Notes: generated from the letters alone by a model not told the origin. Positions 24,101-34,751 are shown, counted from the first letter of the stretch. The stretch is 43,025 nt of DNA from JAJDGF01 sp031549325 (GCA_031549325.1 JAVBQA010000042.1:1-43025), one strand, 5' to 3'. Numbers and translations: made by a program.

Positions 24101-24112
24101 ATCCCACCACCC

Positions 24113-26443
<2,331 letters not shown>

Positions 26444-26493
26444 AGGATCGTCCTCCGACATTTCGTGATGTGATGGGAGTCATAGACGTACTC

Positions 26494-26522
26494 ATTATAC
26501 TAGTGGATTGTGTCATAATCAA
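26494..26522 (-). promoter_or_regulatory. Promoter of lon
   Basis: Minus strand TTGATT (26517-26522), a 17-base spacer and TATAAT (26494-26499). Confidence 0.75.
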
Positions 26523-26623
26523 GGGGCTGGCGACAGGTGGTTTTTGGCTGCGAGAAATTGGGGATTCTCAAGGGGATCATTCGTTGGGCGGGATTTCCAG
26601 CAGCGCCGGAAGCCGCAACCCCA

Positions 26624-26682
26624 GATTTCAAAGCGGCGCCCCCTGCACGGCTCTGCCGTCAGCAGGGGGCGCCTATTTGAAA
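26624..26682. repeat. Long inverted repeat upstream of lon
   Basis: TTTCAAA (26626-26632) / TTTGAAA (26676-26682) outside a perfect 12-base stem GGCGCCCCCTGC (26635-26646) / GCAGGGGGCGCC (26662-26673), with ACGG / CCGT inside. A second GC hairpin (GGGGG / CCCCC) follows at about 26740-26758. The rest of the 320-base gap between lon and the secreted protein gene holds only the lon promoter. Confidence 0.75.
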
Positions 26683-26767
26683 CATTGGTCACGCATCCCG
26701 TGGACTCATGGGACGCCGGCGCCACAGAACCCCGGCTTGGGGGGACTGAGCCCCCTGGGATCCCCGT

Positions 26768-27250
26768 CTAGTCGTCGGCCAGAATCACGGTCTCGCCCGG
26801 GTCATAGACATCCTTCCAGGTCACGCTGGCGCTGTCCTTCAGCTGCTTTTGGACATCCGCCCAGCTCGTCGCCGCATAGCCCGAATAGCTCTGGCCATCC
26901 CTGCTCTTCAGCACCAAGGTCAGCGTATCGTCATAATCAGGCGCCTCCAGCGGGATGGCCACTCGGTAGCCGCCATTTTTGCCGTAGGCGTAAGCAACCG
27001 CCACCTCGGTCTGTACCACCGATAGACAGTCGCCAAATTCCTCGTCCAAAAACTGCTCAAACGCCTGAACCGATTCCTCGTCGGTCGCCATCCCCAGCTT
27101 TTTCAGCGCCTTTTTGGCCTCGCCATAGCTGGCCAGGTTCAGCGCCTCCTTGCCGGAGGCAAACAGCTTCGTGTTGAACTTTTCGGCCAGCGCCGTACCC
27201 GCCGAAACCAGCAACACCAGCGTCAGCAGAGCACAAATCATCCTGCGCAT
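26768..27250 (-). CDS. Small secreted hypothetical protein
   Basis: 160 residues from the ATG at 27250, which is 7 bases after GGAGG (an ATG at 27256 is too close). The signal peptide (MRRMICALLTLVLLVSAGTA) probably ends after ALA. The mature part is acidic: a helical region with ASYGEAKKALKKLGMATDEE, then a likely beta region with YRVAIPLEAPDYDDTLTLVL. One Cys (DCLSVVQTEVAVAYAYG), no lipobox. I do not recognise a family. It follows the ABC importer by about 100 bases in the same direction, and no promoter is obvious between, so it may belong to that operon. Confidence 0.7.
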   Translation of the reverse strand: MRRMICALLTLVLLVSAGTALAEKFNTKLFASGKEALNLASYGEAKKALKKLGMATDEESVQAFEQFLDEEFGDCLSVVQTEVAVAYAYGKNGGYRVAIPLEAPDYDDTLTLVLKSRDGQSYSGYAATSWADVQKQLKDSASVTWKDVYDPGETVILADD

Positions 27251-27346
27251 ACGCATTCCTCCACGGATCGTCGTAACGCTTTGACGACACGGTTCCCCAA
27301 AAGGTTGCAGTTTATCCAAATTTAACCAAGAAGGAAGGCAAGGCGG

Positions 27347-27940
27347 CTATTGCGGACAGGAAGCAGGCGTCCCCAGCGTAACCTCCCCTGCCGCGCCGAG
27401 CAACCGCGCCTCCTCGGAGTCGTGGGTGGCGATGATGACGGTGGCGCCGTTTCGGTGCCGGTTGACGTAGCCAGCGGCGGCGAGGAGGGCGTCCCGATCG
27501 AGCCCCTTGAAGGGCTCGTCCAGCACGAGCAGGACGGGTTTTGCCAGCAGCGCGCGGCAGAGCGCCACACGCCGCCGCATGCCGCCGCTGAATTCCGAGA
27601 CGCGCTTGTCCAAATCATCCCCCAGGCCCAGCTGGGTCAGGTGTTCCACGATCTCCGCATCCGATACATCCTTGCCACACGCCAGCCGCACATTGGAGAC
27701 GGCGTCCCAATGCTCGATGAGCCGATCCTCCTGAAACACCGCGCCGAGGGCCTGCGGAATGTTCAGCGCCTGCCCCGAGTCCGGCTTGATCAGCCCCAGC
27801 AGAATGCCCAGCAGCGTGGTCTTGCCCGAGCCGGACGCGCCGCGCAGCTCGGTGACTGAACCGTCCGGAAACGCATGGCTCACATGCGCCAAAACCGGCT
27901 TCCCCTCAAAAGCCTTGCAGACATTCACCAGCTCGATCAC
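27347..27940 (-). CDS. ABC transporter ATP-binding protein (NitT/TauT-type, compact)
   Basis: 197 residues from a GTG at 27940 that overlaps the permease stop as GTGA, so translation is coupled. Walker A is GASGSGKTTLLG near residues 33-44. The signature is SEFSGGMRRRVALCRALL, Walker B is VLLVLDEPFKGLD, and the H-loop is IIATHDSEEA. It is shorter than the usual 240-260 residues: the segment between Walker A and the signature and the C-terminal end are both trimmed. All catalytic motifs remain. It powers the importer formed with the two upstream genes. The substrate is not set by the sequence; the family imports nitrate, sulfonates, bicarbonate, thiamine precursors and similar small molecules. 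Confidence 0.9.
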   Translation of the reverse strand: MIELVNVCKAFEGKPVLAHVSHAFPDGSVTELRGASGSGKTTLLGILLGLIKPDSGQALNIPQALGAVFQEDRLIEHWDAVSNVRLACGKDVSDAEIVEHLTQLGLGDDLDKRVSEFSGGMRRRVALCRALLAKPVLLVLDEPFKGLDRDALLAAAGYVNRHRNGATVIIATHDSEEARLLGAAGEVTLGTPASCPQ

Positions 27941-28716
27941 GCGCCGCCACCTCCCATCTTCGCGGAAAACCGGTTGATGAGGCCCACGGCCAGCCGCTCC
28001 AGGCACACGCTGATCAGGATGATGGCGATGGTCCAGGCAAAGACAGCATCGGTTTCGACGAAGGTCTTGGCGCGAAACAGCGCGTCGCCGATGGAGAAAT
28101 CGGGCTGCCCGATGACCTCGGCGGCCAAGCCCGATTTCCAGCACATGCCCAGCCCGATTTTGACGGCGCTCAGCAGATAGGGAAAGGCCGCCGGGGCATA
28201 GATCGCGCGGGCCTGCCGCCCCCGGCTCAGCCGGAACACAAGCGCCATCTCGAGCAGCTTTCCGTCCGCAGACTCCAGCCCCTTCAGCACGTTCAGGTAG
28301 ATCACCGGCAGCACCATCAGAAACGAGATGAACACCGAAAGATTGGCCTTGCCGATGAGCACCAGCGCCAGAATCGCAAAGGACGCGATGGGCGTGGCGC
28401 TGACGGCGGCCATGGGCGGGCCGAGCAGCGTCCGCACAAACCGGCTGAAAAACGCGATCACCGCAAGGCCCACGCCGGCGCTCAGCGCCAGGAGAAACCC
28501 AAGCAGGATGCGCAGCAGCGAGTTGCCGATCGCCCGGTAAAACGAAAACTCACCCAGGAGAGACACCAGCCGCGCCAGCGCCTGCCCCGGCGAAGGCAGC
28601 ACGATGGGCTGGTTGATAACGGCGGAAAAAGCCCACCAGACCGCCACCCAAAAGGCGACGGCCAGCAGGCCAAAGGCTCTGTTCTTGAAGCTAGGGCTGG
28701 GCGTAGAAGCTCTCAT
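27937..28716 (-). CDS. ABC transporter permease (NitT/TauT-type)
   Basis: 259 residues from the ATG at 28716 (GGAGG 11 bases upstream; a TTG at 28734 is less likely). About six membrane segments, starting with FGLLAVAFWVAVWWAF. The cytoplasmic loop that docks the ATPase is seen near LLEMALVFRLSRGRQARAIY. The single-permease type works as a homodimer. The gene begins 26 bases inside the end of the substrate-binding gene and ends in a GTGA overlap with the ATPase gene, so all three are translationally linked. Confidence 0.9.
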   Translation of the reverse strand: MRASTPSPSFKNRAFGLLAVAFWVAVWWAFSAVINQPIVLPSPGQALARLVSLLGEFSFYRAIGNSLLRILLGFLLALSAGVGLAVIAFFSRFVRTLLGPPMAAVSATPIASFAILALVLIGKANLSVFISFLMVLPVIYLNVLKGLESADGKLLEMALVFRLSRGRQARAIYAPAAFPYLLSAVKIGLGMCWKSGLAAEVIGQPDFSIGDALFRAKTFVETDAVFAWTIAIILISVCLERLAVGLINRFSAKMGGGGA

Positions 28717-29650
28717 CGGGGAGTTGTCCTCCAACGGCCTCCGGGTTCTGCGCCAGCAGCGCGGCCAGATAGCCCTGTGCCTTTTGTCTCATGTCGTCCC
28801 CTGTGATGCACACGATGTTGCACTGGGGGATTGCCTTCTCTGCGATCTGCGCCTTGGCGATCCCGAGCGCCTCGATGGCGGGGGCGACCTCGGCGGGATG
28901 GGCGTTCACGAATTCGGTGGACGCCTGGTACGCCTCCATGAAGGCTCTCGCGTCTTCCGGGCGCTCCTCCAGGAATTTCTTCTGCATGACCACCACGCCG
29001 GTCACCAGCGCGCTGCCGTCCCCCACCTTGTCCCATTCCTCCGTCAGGCTGAGCGCCACGCGCAGATTCGGGTTCTGCGCCAGCGCGGCGGTGACAAACG
29101 GCTGGGGCAGCATGGCCATGGTCGCGCCGCCCTTCTCCAGCAGCGCGGCCACCTCGGTGGGCTCGGAGCGGAAATCGATGGTCAAATCGGCGCCCGGGTC
29201 GATGCCGTTCTTTGTCAGCACATAGTTCAGCGCATACTCGGGCGTGGTGCCCTTGCCGGTGGAAAGCAGCGTCTTGCCCTTGAGATCCTGGACGGACCGG
29301 ACGGTGTCCCCGTCCTCCACCACATACAGCACGCCCAGCGTGTTGATGGCCGCCATGCGGAGCGCGCCGCCCGTCTTGCTTTGAAGCACCGACGCCAGGT
29401 TACACGGGATTAGCGCGATGTCGATCTCGCCCTTGGCAATCAGCGGCGTGATCTCGTCCGCCGCGCCCGCGACCGTGAATTCGTAAGTATCTTTGCCCTC
29501 GCTGTCGCTCATGAGCTTCACAAGGCCCATGCTGGTCGGGCCCTTTAGAGACGCCACGCGGATGGGCGCAGCCGGCTGCGCGACGGTGGCCAGCTGGAAG
29601 ACCAGCACCAGCATCGAGAGAACCATCAAAAACGCCAGGATCTTCTTCAT
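28691..29650 (-). CDS. ABC transporter substrate-binding protein (NMT1/SsuA-like)
   Basis: 319 residues from the ATG at 29650 (GGGGAT 7 bases upstream). The N-terminal hydrophobic segment MKKILAFLMVLSMLVLVFQL is a signal peptide or anchor; there is no Cys lipobox, which is unusual for a Gram-positive binding protein. The mature part has the family pattern PIRVASLKGPTSMGLVKLMS, then GEIDIALIPCNLASVLQSKT and LKGKTLLSTGKGTTPEYALN. It should bind a small solute outside the membrane and deliver it to the permease. First gene of the importer operon; a promoter is not clear in the 90 bases upstream. Confidence 0.88.
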   Translation of the reverse strand: MKKILAFLMVLSMLVLVFQLATVAQPAAPIRVASLKGPTSMGLVKLMSDSEGKDTYEFTVAGAADEITPLIAKGEIDIALIPCNLASVLQSKTGGALRMAAINTLGVLYVVEDGDTVRSVQDLKGKTLLSTGKGTTPEYALNYVLTKNGIDPGADLTIDFRSEPTEVAALLEKGGATMAMLPQPFVTAALAQNPNLRVALSLTEEWDKVGDGSALVTGVVVMQKKFLEERPEDARAFMEAYQASTEFVNAHPAEVAPAIEALGIAKAQIAEKAIPQCNIVCITGDDMRQKAQGYLAALLAQNPEAVGGQLPDESFYAQP

Positions 29651-29740
29651 GAACATCATCCCCTTTACGCATAGGATATCAACCTTCCAGGAATTCATGA
29701 AACGTAAATTGTTGGATGAGGCATCCCGCGCGGCCAGCGC

Positions 29741-30658
29741 CTACACAAAAAACAGCGACGCCGCCGCAAACGCATGCAGCGCGAAATGGGCGATCACCCA
29801 GCCCGAGGTCAGCGTCCAGCGCAGGCTGGGGCTCTCCTGGGCCAGCCGCAAAAAGAACGCGCGCACGCCCTCCTGATGGCGCACCAGCCGCAGCAGCATC
29901 AGCGGGACGCCCACAAACAGCAGCAGCGCGTCGGTGACGGCGCCCGCGCCGGGAATGTATCCGTCCAGCGCCGCGGGCAGCGCGGCCAGCAGCAGGTTGT
30001 TCAGCCCGTGCAGGATGAACGCCCACTTCACGCCGTACTCCAGCGCCACATAGCCCAGCAGCATGCCCAGCATGCTGGCCATGACGGCCTGGCTCACGTT
30101 GCCATGCATCGCGCCGAACAGCAGCGCCGAGGCCACCACCGCGCTGGCCCGGCCCCGGGGGCGCAGCCAGCCCAGCACCGCGCCGCGAAACAGCGCCTCC
30201 TCGATGGCGGGCGCACCGAGCGCCAAATACAGGAAACCCCAGTATCCCTGGTTGAGCTCCTCGGCCAGCAGCTGCTGCTGGGGGATCAGGCTGAGCCCGA
30301 ACAGGCTCAGCAGCATCTCCAGCATGGTCAGCAGAACGCCGGTCAGCCCTTGAACGCCCATCATCATGACCAGCAGCCACAGCAGCGCGGAAAGCCGCAT
30401 GGGCCGCCGGGCGCGCGTCAGATCCCGCGCCAGCGCGCCGGGTCCGCGCATGGGCAGCGCCGTCAGCGCGAACGCCAGCAGCGCCGTTGCGATGTTCAGC
30501 GGACCGCGGTAGGCCGCCGGATCCAGCCCCAGGCTCCCAAGCAGCCAGTTCAGTCCCTCGGCAGCCAGCAGCGCCACCAGCGTATTTAGCACCAGCGCCA
30601 GTCCGGCCGGCCGCACGGCCCGCTTGTGTTTCCTGCGCAGTTCGCGCGTTTCTGTCAT
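29741..30658 (-). CDS. CPBP-family (Abi/Rce1-like) intramembrane metalloprotease
   Basis: 305 residues from the ATG at 30658, in an AAGGGGGATAACC context. About eight membrane segments. The family motifs are EEALFRG (motif 1) in the LGAPAIEEALFRGAVLGWLR stretch, FGAMHGN (motif 2) and an HGLNNLLLA (motif 3), all with the expected Glu and His residues. In bacteria such proteins process or protect against peptides and assist membrane-protein maturation. It follows a GHKL kinase gene on the same strand, with a probable terminator (30751-30775) between them. The leader contains a 12-base inverted repeat, TTTGTTTGCGCG (30670) / CGCGCAAACAAA (30745). Confidence 0.9.
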   Translation of the reverse strand: MTETRELRRKHKRAVRPAGLALVLNTLVALLAAEGLNWLLGSLGLDPAAYRGPLNIATALLAFALTALPMRGPGALARDLTRARRPMRLSALLWLLVMMMGVQGLTGVLLTMLEMLLSLFGLSLIPQQQLLAEELNQGYWGFLYLALGAPAIEEALFRGAVLGWLRPRGRASAVVASALLFGAMHGNVSQAVMASMLGMLLGYVALEYGVKWAFILHGLNNLLLAALPAALDGYIPGAGAVTDALLLFVGVPLMLLRLVRHQEGVRAFFLRLAQESPSLRWTLTSGWVIAHFALHAFAAASLFFV

Positions 30659-30750
30659 GGTTATCCCCCTTTGTTTGCGCGACCGGCCGCCTCGCCGCGG
30701 CGGCATGGACCAGCAAAGCGCCGCCTATATCCCCCGAGTGCCACCGCGCA

Positions 30751-30775
30751 AACAAAAGCGCCCCAGGTAAGCGCT
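30751..30775 (-). terminator. Probable terminator of the minus-strand GHKL kinase gene
   Basis: Minus strand AGCGCT, loop TACCTGG, GGCGCT, then TTTG. Short stem, so moderate confidence; it lies 45 bases past the kinase stop. Confidence 0.5.
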
Positions 30776-30819
30776 GATTAAAGCGACGCCATGCGCGCCG
30801 GCGCGCGGGACGCTTCGGG

Positions 30820-32220
30820 TCAGCTTCGCGTCCTGAGCAACAGATGCGCGGTGAACCATCCATCCTCACAGCGGACGCGCAGGCTGCCGCAGTTGCGCTC
30901 CTTCAGGATGCTCTGCACGATCACCAGCCCGCGCCCAGCGTGGCTTTCCTTGGTGGTATATCCCAGGTCAAACAGCTGCTCGACGCTGGGCGCGCGCTCC
31001 ATGGAGTTGCCCACCACCACCTCCAGGGCGACCATGTCCTCGCGCTGGCACTTCAGCAGAATGCGTTTGTCGGCTGATTCCTCGGCCGCCTCGACGGCGT
31101 TGTCCAGCAGGTTCCCCATGATGCGGCACAGATCCAGGTCGTCAATCGCGGCCTCCCCCAACAGCTCCGTGCCGTACAGCTCCACGTGAATGCCTTTCTG
31201 GGCGGCTTTGCGCAGCTTGATCGTGAGCAAATTGTGCAGCGCCATGCGCTCGCTGAGCACCCCCGCCAGCGCCATCTCGCCGCCCACGTCCGTCATGGTC
31301 TTGATGATGCTTTGGTGATACCTGGACAATCCATCAAGATCGCCCACCGAGATGTATCCTCCATAGCCCTGCAAAATGTTCCCAAAATCGTGCCGCAGCC
31401 CTCGAAACTCTTCCAGCACGCGCAGCAGCGAGTCCGTGTAGATCTGGGTTTCGTGGGCCTGCCACCCCAGCGCGCGCATGCGCTTGGCCAGATATTGATC
31501 CAGCAGCCGAAGCGTCTGCAGCGCCAACAGAAGCGTGTACACCGCCAGCACGTGCGGCGTGGCGTCCAGCTGGCGGCGCACGATCATCATGATGCAGCTG
31601 AACACCAGCATCAGATAGTTGATGGAGCAGGTCAGCCCCATGCTGGTCGCGTCCCGCCAGATGCGCTGCTCGGGGTACTCGAACGGCAGCTGCAGGTAGT
31701 ACCCGGTGCGCCTGACGGCCCTTCTCAGCAGGAAATGAGCGCCCCACACCACCGGAGAGGTGGTCAGCATAGCCAGCAGGTCGGCGTAGCGCAAGCCCAT
31801 CACGTTGTCGCTGCCCAGCGCCGACGTCCAAATCGCGTTCAGCAGCTGGTAGATCACCATCGTCAAATATTGCGCCAGCAGCACCAACTCCAGGTACATC
31901 AGCGAGGTCTGCCGCGACACGCCCATTACCCGCCGGTACACCCAGTAATACAGCGGCAGCACCAGCGGCGGCGGATAGACCAAAACTGTGTAGGGCACGT
32001 AGTCCAGATCCGGAAAGCTGAGGTAGTGGGCCACGAACACCGGCACCAGCATGATCATCGAAATCAGCAGATTGCCCAGCCAGAACCGGGGCCAGTTGGC
32101 CCTTGTGCGCGACAAATAAAAGGTCTCCAGCAGAATAACGGTGTTGATCGACATGTTGCTCAGCAGGGAGATCAAAAATGAGATCGCGTTGATGGACAGA
32201 AACTGCGCAATGGGGATCAC
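30820..32220 (-). CDS. AgrC-like sensor histidine kinase, GHKL family (paralogue 1)
   Basis: 466 residues from a GTG at 32220 behind GGGTGG; the frame extends far upstream but is non-coding there. The N-terminal ~220 residues hold about six membrane segments, with VPVFVAHYLSFPD at about 59-71. A coiled linker leads to the H-box RGLRHDFGNILQGY (His277). The GHKL ATP-binding domain shows CRIMGNLLDNAVEAAE (N-box) and a G-box in AGRGLVIVQS. The closest relative in the window is the kinase at 34807-36204, which shares the membrane-segment motif and the kinase core. GHKL kinases normally pair with a LytTR response regulator; none is here. Own promoter at 32275-32303. Confidence 0.9.
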   Translation of the reverse strand: MIPIAQFLSINAISFLISLLSNMSINTVILLETFYLSRTRANWPRFWLGNLLISMIMLVPVFVAHYLSFPDLDYVPYTVLVYPPPLVLPLYYWVYRRVMGVSRQTSLMYLELVLLAQYLTMVIYQLLNAIWTSALGSDNVMGLRYADLLAMLTTSPVVWGAHFLLRRAVRRTGYYLQLPFEYPEQRIWRDATSMGLTCSINYLMLVFSCIMMIVRRQLDATPHVLAVYTLLLALQTLRLLDQYLAKRMRALGWQAHETQIYTDSLLRVLEEFRGLRHDFGNILQGYGGYISVGDLDGLSRYHQSIIKTMTDVGGEMALAGVLSERMALHNLLTIKLRKAAQKGIHVELYGTELLGEAAIDDLDLCRIMGNLLDNAVEAAEESADKRILLKCQREDMVALEVVVGNSMERAPSVEQLFDLGYTTKESHAGRGLVIVQSILKERNCGSLRVRCEDGWFTAHLLLRTRS

Positions 32221-32274
32221 GTCGCCGCCACCCTTCGCGTAGAGGGAAACCCTCTCCTCTGTGATTACCCGACA

Positions 32275-32303
32275 ATTGTAGCACACCCTGCCCAAGCTGG
32301 CAA
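32275..32303 (-). promoter_or_regulatory. Promoter of GHKL kinase 1
   Basis: Minus strand TTGCCA (32298-32303), a 17-base spacer and TACAAT (32275-32280). Confidence 0.75.
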
Positions 32304-32321
32304 TCTCCCCCATTAGCACGC

Positions 32322-32349
32322 AAAAGCGCCGCCCAACCGGAGGCGGCGC
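32322..32349 (-). terminator. Terminator downstream of the DUF2007-type gene
   Basis: Minus strand GCGCCGCC, loop TCCGGTTG, GGCGGCGC, then TTTTG. It lies between the stop at 32536 and the kinase 1 promoter. The remaining part of this 315-base gap (32350-32535) shows no gene or structure I can support. Confidence 0.85.
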
Positions 32350-32535
32350 AGGCGGCGGTTGATCTCCCATACCAGATGAAATGAGCGCAGACGACATAAG
32401 GAAGCGCAGGACTTTCGCTTGTGGCCGGAAGCCGAAGCGCAGGCATCGCGGCGCGGTTTCCGGCGGCGAGCGGCATGGCCGCAGGCAAAAAGACAAACCG
32501 ATCATCGGCTCTGTTTGCTCCATCCGCCCAAAGGT

Positions 32536-32913
32536 TTACCGAAACAGCCCCCACAGCAGGCTCCATGCGATGTAGCCCAGAAACGCCACACCGGGCACGA
32601 GAAACGCCAGCGCCAGCCACGCCCTGATGGAGCGCCGCTTTTGTATCACGGCGGCCGACTCATCCATCTCACGCCGCTCGCCCTCAGACAGCTCGACAGG
32701 CGCGGCGGAATCCATGATGTTCCGGGCTTCCTCCAGCGCCTCAGGCGCAACAAACATCTTCACAGGAAAGCGGGACGTGCCCGTGTACACGCTCAGGAAA
32801 TCGCCCCCCTCCTCGAACTGGCGGGTGACGGCAATCCCCGCGCTCTCGAGCATCCTCTGGAGCACATCGGCCTCAGCCTCGTTGGCACAGGTCGTCAAAA
32901 GCGCTGGCGTCAT
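32536..32913 (-). CDS. DUF2007-type signal-transducing protein with membrane anchor
   Basis: 125 residues from the ATG at 32913 (GGGGGAA upstream). The first 65 residues match the DUF2007 pattern: LLTTCANEAEADVLQRMLES, then AGIAVTRQFEEGG and FPVKMFVAPEALEEARNIM. A charged linker (SEGERREMDESAAVIQKRRS) leads to one hydrophobic segment near the C-terminus (ALAFLVPGVAFLGYIAWSLL). The family has a small ferredoxin-like fold and no firm function. It lies 35 bases downstream of the GlsB-type gene and probably shares its transcript. Confidence 0.8.
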   Translation of the reverse strand: MTPALLTTCANEAEADVLQRMLESAGIAVTRQFEEGGDFLSVYTGTSRFPVKMFVAPEALEEARNIMDSAAPVELSEGERREMDESAAVIQKRRSIRAWLALAFLVPGVAFLGYIAWSLLWGLFR

Positions 32914-32948
32914 CGGCGTCTTCCCCCTTTTGTATTGGTCGCGTCGGC

Positions 32949-33200
32949 TTAGCGCCTGGCGATCAGCCCCACCACGAACAGCAGCAGGCATGCGCCGCCG
33001 ATGGCGATCAGCAAGCTCATCAGGTTGAACCCGTTCACCGTTCCGAGCCCAAAGAGCGACGCCAGCCAGCCACCCACCGCAGCGCCCAGAATGCCCACCA
33101 GCAGATTGGCCCAAATGCCCATCTTGGCGTCCTTGCCCATGATCAGGCTGGCGATCCAACCCGCCAACGCACCCACGATCAGCCATGTCAACAGACCCAT
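32949..33200 (-). CDS. GlsB/YeaQ/YmgE-family stress-response membrane protein
   Basis: 83 residues from the ATG at 33200; GGGGGAG is 7 bases upstream of it but only 1-2 from the ATG at 33206. Three membrane helices with the family's glycines: TWLIVGALAGWIASLIMGKD, then LLVGILGAAVGGWLASLFG and LLIAIGGACLLLFVVGLIAR. The family is induced by general stress in many Bacillota (transglycosylase-associated proteins). Operon with the DUF2007-type gene. Upstream, an inverted repeat at 33221-33253 could be its operator. Confidence 0.93.
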   Translation of the reverse strand: MGLLTWLIVGALAGWIASLIMGKDAKMGIWANLLVGILGAAVGGWLASLFGLGTVNGFNLMSLLIAIGGACLLLFVVGLIARR

Positions 33201-33220
33201 TGCCATACTCCCCCTCTATA

Positions 33221-33253
33221 CGCTTGATGATCCGATACTAGTGTATTCAAGCG
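33221..33253. promoter_or_regulatory. Inverted repeat upstream of the GlsB-type gene
   Basis: CGCTTGA (33221-33227) and TCAAGCG (33247-33253), 19 bases apart, 20 bases before the start codon. The TATAGA / TAGTAT sequences inside could be promoter parts, but I cannot assign a clean -35/-10 pair. The rest of the 320-base gap to 33524 shows open frames that look like noise. Confidence 0.45.
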
Positions 33254-33523
33254 ATGGACAGAGTAGAAACAAGGCAGGGGAGGATTTGTGAAACCGGCGA
33301 TTGCGCATCACCCGCAATGTTTGTGGATGTCTTGTCTCAAAGCGGGGATCTTCTGGCCGGCGCTTCACTGGCCAAGGAAACGCCCAACCAGGGCTGTCCA
33401 AGCCGCCACAGGCAACCGCGGGTTTTTGCGCCATGCCTGCCGCCACGCGCGACGGCAGCGCGCCTCCCGGTGTCCGCCCCACGCCCGTCGGGGCTGGCAG
33501 CGAGACCGCCCTGATGGAAAGCG

Positions 33524-34603
33524 CTAATAAATCACCATGCGGGCGCCGCTCCTGAGCGTCTTCATCAGTTTCAGCATATCCTTCTCAGGAATCGCCACGC
33601 AGCCCAGCGTATACTTGTTCGATCCCATGCAGTGCAGGAAGATGGCCGAGCCCTTGCCCGCCTCGCCGTCCGGATTGTAGTCGATCAACAGACAGTAGTT
33701 GTACACGCCCTTGTAGTCGATCAAGTGCTCGTCGGCGGAGGACGGCTTGTAGGACGGCACCTCGCGGATGTTCACCAGCTTGTTGTAGTACTTGCCCGGC
33801 TGGCCCGACCAGTAGTGATCCTTTGTCACCTTCAGATAGCCGCCCATGGCCGCGCCCGGATCGTCCTTGATGCCAAACGGCTTTTTCAGCGCATAGCTGC
33901 CGGTGGGCGTCCTCTTGTCGCCCTCCTTCAGCTTGTCGATGCCGTTTTTTCCTACGTAGGCCGAGGTCTTCAGCGATTCGATCCAGCCACCCTCATGTTT
34001 CTCATACAGCGTCAGCTTTGCCGCCGAGCCCCCGGAATACTTCAGCCCCACAATCTGAGCGGCCTTCGCGGCGTCAGCCCGGAGCGGGACCGGCAGCGCC
34101 TCGGATCCCGCAACGGGCAGCTCCACGCTCCCGCCCTCCTTGGCTACCACCAGCACGCCGCCTGGATATCCCGCGGCTTGGGTGGCCTTACCGGATGGAT
34201 AGTACTTGTATTCCAGGCCCAGCGGCTTCAGGCAGCGCACATCGGCCATCAGATGCTGCTTGGACTGCAGGTAATTCTTGGCGCGCAGCTTCTGTGGCTT
34301 CCCATCCACCTGCATGGACGCCGAGCCCTTCTTCAGCCGCACCCGCTTACCCGTCAAGCCCACCAGCGTCAGCGCCTGCTTCTGGTCGCCATCCATGGTG
34401 AGCTTGCACAATCTGCCCAGCGTCAGGATGGGCGCCATGACTGCGCCGCCCTTTGTGCGCGCCAGGTAACCCGTGTCAGCGCTGAGCTTAGCCTGCTCAC
34501 CCATCACGATCAACGCGTCGCCCTTTCGGGCGGCGGCCTGTCCCGAAGCGCCGCCTAACAACAGCATCAGTGTCAACAGCAACGCCAGAATCCGCTTGCT
34601 CAT
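33524..34603 (-). CDS. L,D-transpeptidase (YkuD) family protein, secreted
   Basis: 359 residues with a signal peptide (MSKRILALLLTLMLLLGGAS, cut near AAA). Residues about 30-130 resemble the copper amine oxidase N-terminal-like domain found in clostridial wall proteins (GKRVRLKKGSASMQVDGKPQ). The YkuD domain spans about 195-359: KRTPTGSYALKKPFGIKDD, then the catalytic HCMGSNKYTLGCVAIPE with His324 and Cys335. It would form 3-3 cross-links or attach proteins to peptidoglycan. The spacing between His and Cys is shorter than in the classic SHGC form, as in the branch with the TxGC end. Promoter at 34635-34663; divergent from GHKL kinase 2. Confidence 0.9.
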   Translation of the reverse strand: MSKRILALLLTLMLLLGGASGQAAARKGDALIVMGEQAKLSADTGYLARTKGGAVMAPILTLGRLCKLTMDGDQKQALTLVGLTGKRVRLKKGSASMQVDGKPQKLRAKNYLQSKQHLMADVRCLKPLGLEYKYYPSGKATQAAGYPGGVLVVAKEGGSVELPVAGSEALPVPLRADAAKAAQIVGLKYSGGSAAKLTLYEKHEGGWIESLKTSAYVGKNGIDKLKEGDKRTPTGSYALKKPFGIKDDPGAAMGGYLKVTKDHYWSGQPGKYYNKLVNIREVPSYKPSSADEHLIDYKGVYNYCLLIDYNPDGEAGKGSAIFLHCMGSNKYTLGCVAIPEKDMLKLMKTLRSGARMVIY

Positions 34604-34634
34604 CCGTGCGTCCTCCTATACATGCTCTTGTATG

Positions 34635-34663
34635 ATTATCTCATAGTTGGTACGATTGGGCAA
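34635..34663 (-). promoter_or_regulatory. Promoter of the L,D-transpeptidase gene
   Basis: Minus strand TTGCCC (34658-34663), a 17-base spacer and GATAAT (34635-34640). Confidence 0.7.
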
Positions 34664-34722
34664 GTATATATTGCAGAAATATTTCAATTGTTACTTATGT
34701 GTAATTATTCCGAATCTCTGCG

Positions 34723-34751
34723 TTGTGAATATCGAAAAAGTATGTTAAACT
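34723..34751 (+). promoter_or_regulatory. Promoter of GHKL kinase 2
   Basis: TTGTGA (34723-34728), a 17-base spacer and TAAACT (34746-34751), in an AT-rich divergent region. Confidence 0.55.

Noticed and set aside
33288..33527. Plus-strand frame of 79 codons with a GGGGAGG-like site, starting GTG
   Set aside because: Basic, Arg/His/Pro-rich product that runs into the end of the transpeptidase gene; no plausible fold or promoter.
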